Of a stretch of DNA of 14,547 nucleotides, positions 12,489 to 14,547 are shown in pieces (within the stretch, counting starts at the first letter, position 1; every line of letters starts with the position of its first letter). The translations under genes were made by a program, and so were the position numbers. Source of the DNA: Candidatus Peribacteria bacterium (GTDB lineage Bacteria > Patescibacteriota > Gracilibacteria > Peribacterales > Peribacteraceae); NCBI GenBank assembly GCA_903854455.1, contig CAINWJ010000119.1, positions 1 through 14,547 of the forward strand, read 5' to 3'. The notes beneath the pieces were generated by a model. The model saw only the letters and a program-made list of their open reading frames with translations. It had not been told where the DNA came from and searched no databases.

Positions 12489-13688
12489 ATGACCACCTAC
12501 CGCACTCTCGATCAAGCGAAGCTCAAGGGAAAACACGTTCTGCTTCGCGCCGGTTTTGATGTTCCCATGGAGAAGGGGAAGGTGAGCGATGCCACGCGAA
12601 TCGAAGCCATCCAGAAAACCATGCGGTATATTCTCGATGAAGGTGCCGTGCTTATTCTGCTGGCGCATCAGGGTAGACCCAAGGACGGTCCGGATCCTGC
12701 ATTCAGCCAAAAGCCGCTCGTGCCGGTCATTGAGAAACTGCTCAAGACGACGGTTCACTTCGCTTCTGATTGCATAGGTCCGGTTGCAGAAAAAGTCGTG
12801 AAGGCTGCGAAGCCTGGTGAGGTTGTCCTGCTCGAAAATCTTCGCTTCCATCCGGAGGAGAAGAAGAATGATCCGGTGTTCGCCAAGGCTCTGTCCAAGC
12901 TTGGTAACATCTATGTGAATGATGCATTCACCAATTGTCATCGTGTCCACGCGAGCATGGTTGCACTCCCGGCGATCGTTCCCGCATTCATGGGGTTCAA
13001 TCTGGCGGAGGAAGTGAAGTACCTTTCCATGGCAGTGAAGAAGCCGCTCAAGCCGCTGACATTGATTGTTTCAGGTGCCAAAATGGAAACCAAGGTTCCT
13101 GTCATGGAGCGGTTTCTGAAGAAAGGTGACGATATTCTCGTCGGCGGATGTATCGCCAATACGCTGATCGCCGCACGCGGATTTGATGTCGGTACGTCGA
13201 AGTACGATGAGACGGGAATAGAGCTTGCCCAGAAGCTGATGCTCGCAAGTGAAGTGAAGGGTTCAGCCAGAATTCACGTTCCCCGTGATGTGGTTGTCGC
13301 GTCTGCGCTCGACGAGAAAGCCGAGAAGCTCGATCTCCCGGTCGAGGACGTGGTGGGGGATATGTCGATCTACGACATCGGCAAGATCACGGTGAAGCGG
13401 TACTGCGAGATCATCGAATCCTCGAAGATGATTGTCTGGAACGGTCCTCTCGGTGTGTATGAGTACAATCGCTTCTCCCATGCCACCAAGCGCATTGCCG
13501 AAGCGGTTGCCAGTGCGACGAAGAAAGGAGCCGTGAGTCTGGTCGGAGGAGGGGATACCATCGATTTCCACCTGAAGTACCAGTATCCGCTCTCGGCGTA
13601 CACATTCGTCAGTATGGGCGGCGGTGCCATGCTGGAGTTCATCGCCGGCAAGCAGTTTGCGTCGCTCAAGGCTTTGGAATCAAAGTAG
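12489..13688 (+). CDS. pgk: Phosphoglycerate kinase
   Basis: PGK converts 1,3-bisphosphoglycerate plus ADP to 3-phosphoglycerate plus ATP, the first ATP-yielding step of lower glycolysis, in the cytosol. 399 aa from ATG 12489, a normal length; the frame continues upstream to 12444 but only through repeat DNA. Motifs: TRIEA (36-40), AHQGRP (59-64, usually SHLGRP), LLENLRFHPEEKKND (114-128), YVNDAFTNCHRVHAS (142-156), SGAKMETKVPVME (195-207), GGCIANT (219-225), WNGPLGVYE (317-325), GGGDT (353-357) and MGGGAMLEFIAGK (376-388). The N-terminal substrate motif reads RAGFDVP (20-26) where nearly all PGKs have RVDFNVP, so the 3-PG-contacting Asp and Asn are changed to Gly and Asp. The rest, including the hinge and nucleotide site, is intact. 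It stands without other glycolytic genes. Confidence 0.97.
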   Translation: MTTYRTLDQAKLKGKHVLLRAGFDVPMEKGKVSDATRIEAIQKTMRYILDEGAVLILLAHQGRPKDGPDPAFSQKPLVPVIEKLLKTTVHFASDCIGPVAEKVVKAAKPGEVVLLENLRFHPEEKKNDPVFAKALSKLGNIYVNDAFTNCHRVHASMVALPAIVPAFMGFNLAEEVKYLSMAVKKPLKPLTLIVSGAKMETKVPVMERFLKKGDDILVGGCIANTLIAARGFDVGTSKYDETGIELAQKLMLASEVKGSARIHVPRDVVVASALDEKAEKLDLPVEDVVGDMSIYDIGKITVKRYCEIIESSKMIVWNGPLGVYEYNRFSHATKRIAEAVASATKKGAVSLVGGGDTIDFHLKYQYPLSAYTFVSMGGGAMLEFIAGKQFASLKALESK

Positions 13689-13738
13689 ATTGACTCGTCA
13701 ATTGCGTTGTTCAGCCAATAGCTATCGGTTGATTCCCG

Positions 13739-14547
13739 ATGCATAATCTTGATGTGGAAGTACCTAAAATTCAGCCAACGGTCTTCATTGTGCAGGAACA
13801 GTCATCCGGCAAGGTTCTGCTCAGTGTTGTGCGTAAAATCGCAGGTCCGCTGCTGATCATCGGGGTTTCCGATGCATTCAAACATCTTCCAGATGACGAG
13901 CTGACAACGTTCTTGCGGGAAGCACGCGCACTGCATGCAGACAGGATTCTCACGCTGGCCACCAAGGATTCACGCGCAGCCAAGATCGCATCTCAGCATG
14001 GCTGGAATGTGATACGTACGCTCAAGGAGCTCCGGATCGTCCTCAAGGATTCTCCTCATGAAGCGGGAGGAATTCGTGCATTCAGTCCGGTGTCCTGGCG
14101 TCGCGATATCCGGACACGCCTGCAATCAGCCGGCTTACTGACGTTGCCGAAAGTACGTATCTGGGGCTTGTTCGGCATCAGCATCATTGCCTTCGTTTTT
14201 GTGTTCTTCAAGCTTCTTCCGTCGGCTCAGGTGCGCATCTGGCCGAATCAGGAGACCGGCAACTTCACGACGAACGTCTACCTGATGACTTCAGGAGCGG
14301 TCTTGCCCGTATCCACTGACCGCGTTCATGCGTTACCACTCGAGTTGCTGACCGTCCATGTCAGCAGGAGTATGACCTACGACCAGATCAGCAAGAAATT
14401 CACGGGGACGAATGCGCAGATGGTGGTGACGGTGTTCAACGATTCGGAAGAGCAATATTCTCTGCGGAAGGGGACGCGGCTACTGAATCAAGCTGGCATG
14501 AAGTTCCGTCTTCAGCAGGATGTTGTCTTGCCCGGACGCTCGAAAAC
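13739..14547 (+). CDS. Unknown single-pass membrane protein, N-terminal part (cut by window edge)
   Basis: 269 complete codons are visible before the right edge. I do not recognise a named family. Residues 1 to about 135 are soluble and cytoplasmic-looking, with alternating strand/helix character (PTVFIVQEQSSGKVLLSVVR, GPLLIIGVSDAFKHLPDDEL, ADRILTLATKDSRAAKIASQ). One transmembrane segment follows at about 140-160 (RIWGLFGISIIAFVFVFFKL). The outer part begins PSAQVRIWPNQETGNFTTNV and continues with TYDQISKKFTGTNAQMVV and YSLRKGTRLLNQAGMKFR, a beta-rich pattern that reminds me of baseplate-J/gp47-like annotated surface proteins of Patescibacteria; this is a weak memory, not a demonstrated match. 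ATG 13739 has no Shine-Dalgarno and follows pgk by 50 bases, so cotranscription with pgk is possible. Confidence 0.75.
   Translation, partial: MHNLDVEVPKIQPTVFIVQEQSSGKVLLSVVRKIAGPLLIIGVSDAFKHLPDDELTTFLREARALHADRILTLATKDSRAAKIASQHGWNVIRTLKELRIVLKDSPHEAGGIRAFSPVSWRRDIRTRLQSAGLLTLPKVRIWGLFGISIIAFVFVFFKLLPSAQVRIWPNQETGNFTTNVYLMTSGAVLPVSTDRVHALPLELLTVHVSRSMTYDQISKKFTGTNAQMVVTVFNDSEEQYSLRKGTRLLNQAGMKFRLQQDVVLPGRSK

Overview
The window reads like a chromosomal segment of an uncultivated bacterium of the Candidate Phyla Radiation (Patescibacteria), most like the Peribacteria/Peregrinibacteria. This assignment is inference. It rests on tightly packed genes with almost no Shine-Dalgarno sequences, several apparently leaderless starts, base composition near 50% GC, families of short degenerate tandem repeats at gene borders, and the gene set itself. 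UGA is used as a normal stop (yhhQ, rarA), so the UGA-glycine code of Gracilibacteria/Absconditabacteria does not apply.

Layout. 1-1181: 3' part of recG (+). 1324-1512: small unknown gene with its own promoter (+). 1524-3647: priA (-), whose helicase motifs are eroded. 3648-3957: non-coding stretch with a 23-bp inverted repeat and a heptamer repeat. 3958-4034: tRNA-Pro(UGG), followed by a perfect 24-bp palindrome. 4086-4790: YhhQ/VUT-family queuosine-precursor transporter (+). 4799-6295: Wzx/MOP-type flippase (-). 6340-6426: inverted nonamer repeat. 6444-7730: rarA (+). 7770-8354: unknown membrane protein (+). 8351-9361: TsaE fused to an HD-type phosphohydrolase domain (-). 9434-10882: membrane-anchored M23 peptidase (+). 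10884-11016: heptamer inverted repeat. 10981-12021: WecA/TagO-like glycosyl-1-phosphate transferase (-). 12038-12400: unknown ORF (+). 12422-12468: heptamers plus a palindromic repeat. 12489-13688: pgk (+). 13739-end: N-terminal part of an unknown single-pass membrane protein (+).

Two themes connect the genes. The first is genome maintenance: recG, priA and rarA all act at stalled or collapsed replication forks and lie within about 7.7 kb. The second is cell-envelope construction: a lipid-linked glycan initiator, a flippase, a peptidoglycan hydrolase and membrane proteins of unknown role. pgk (glycolysis), tsaE (t6A tRNA modification), yhhQ (queuosine salvage) and tRNA-Pro add central metabolism and translation.

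The most notable observations are these. PriA has lost the Walker A lysine and the motif V/VI residues and carries an in-frame palindromic repeat coding for HPERSRR. TsaE and an HD domain form one polypeptide. At least four unrelated heptanucleotide repeat families sit at gene edges, two of which supply the last residues and the stop codon of neighbouring proteins (RecG and the glycosyltransferase).
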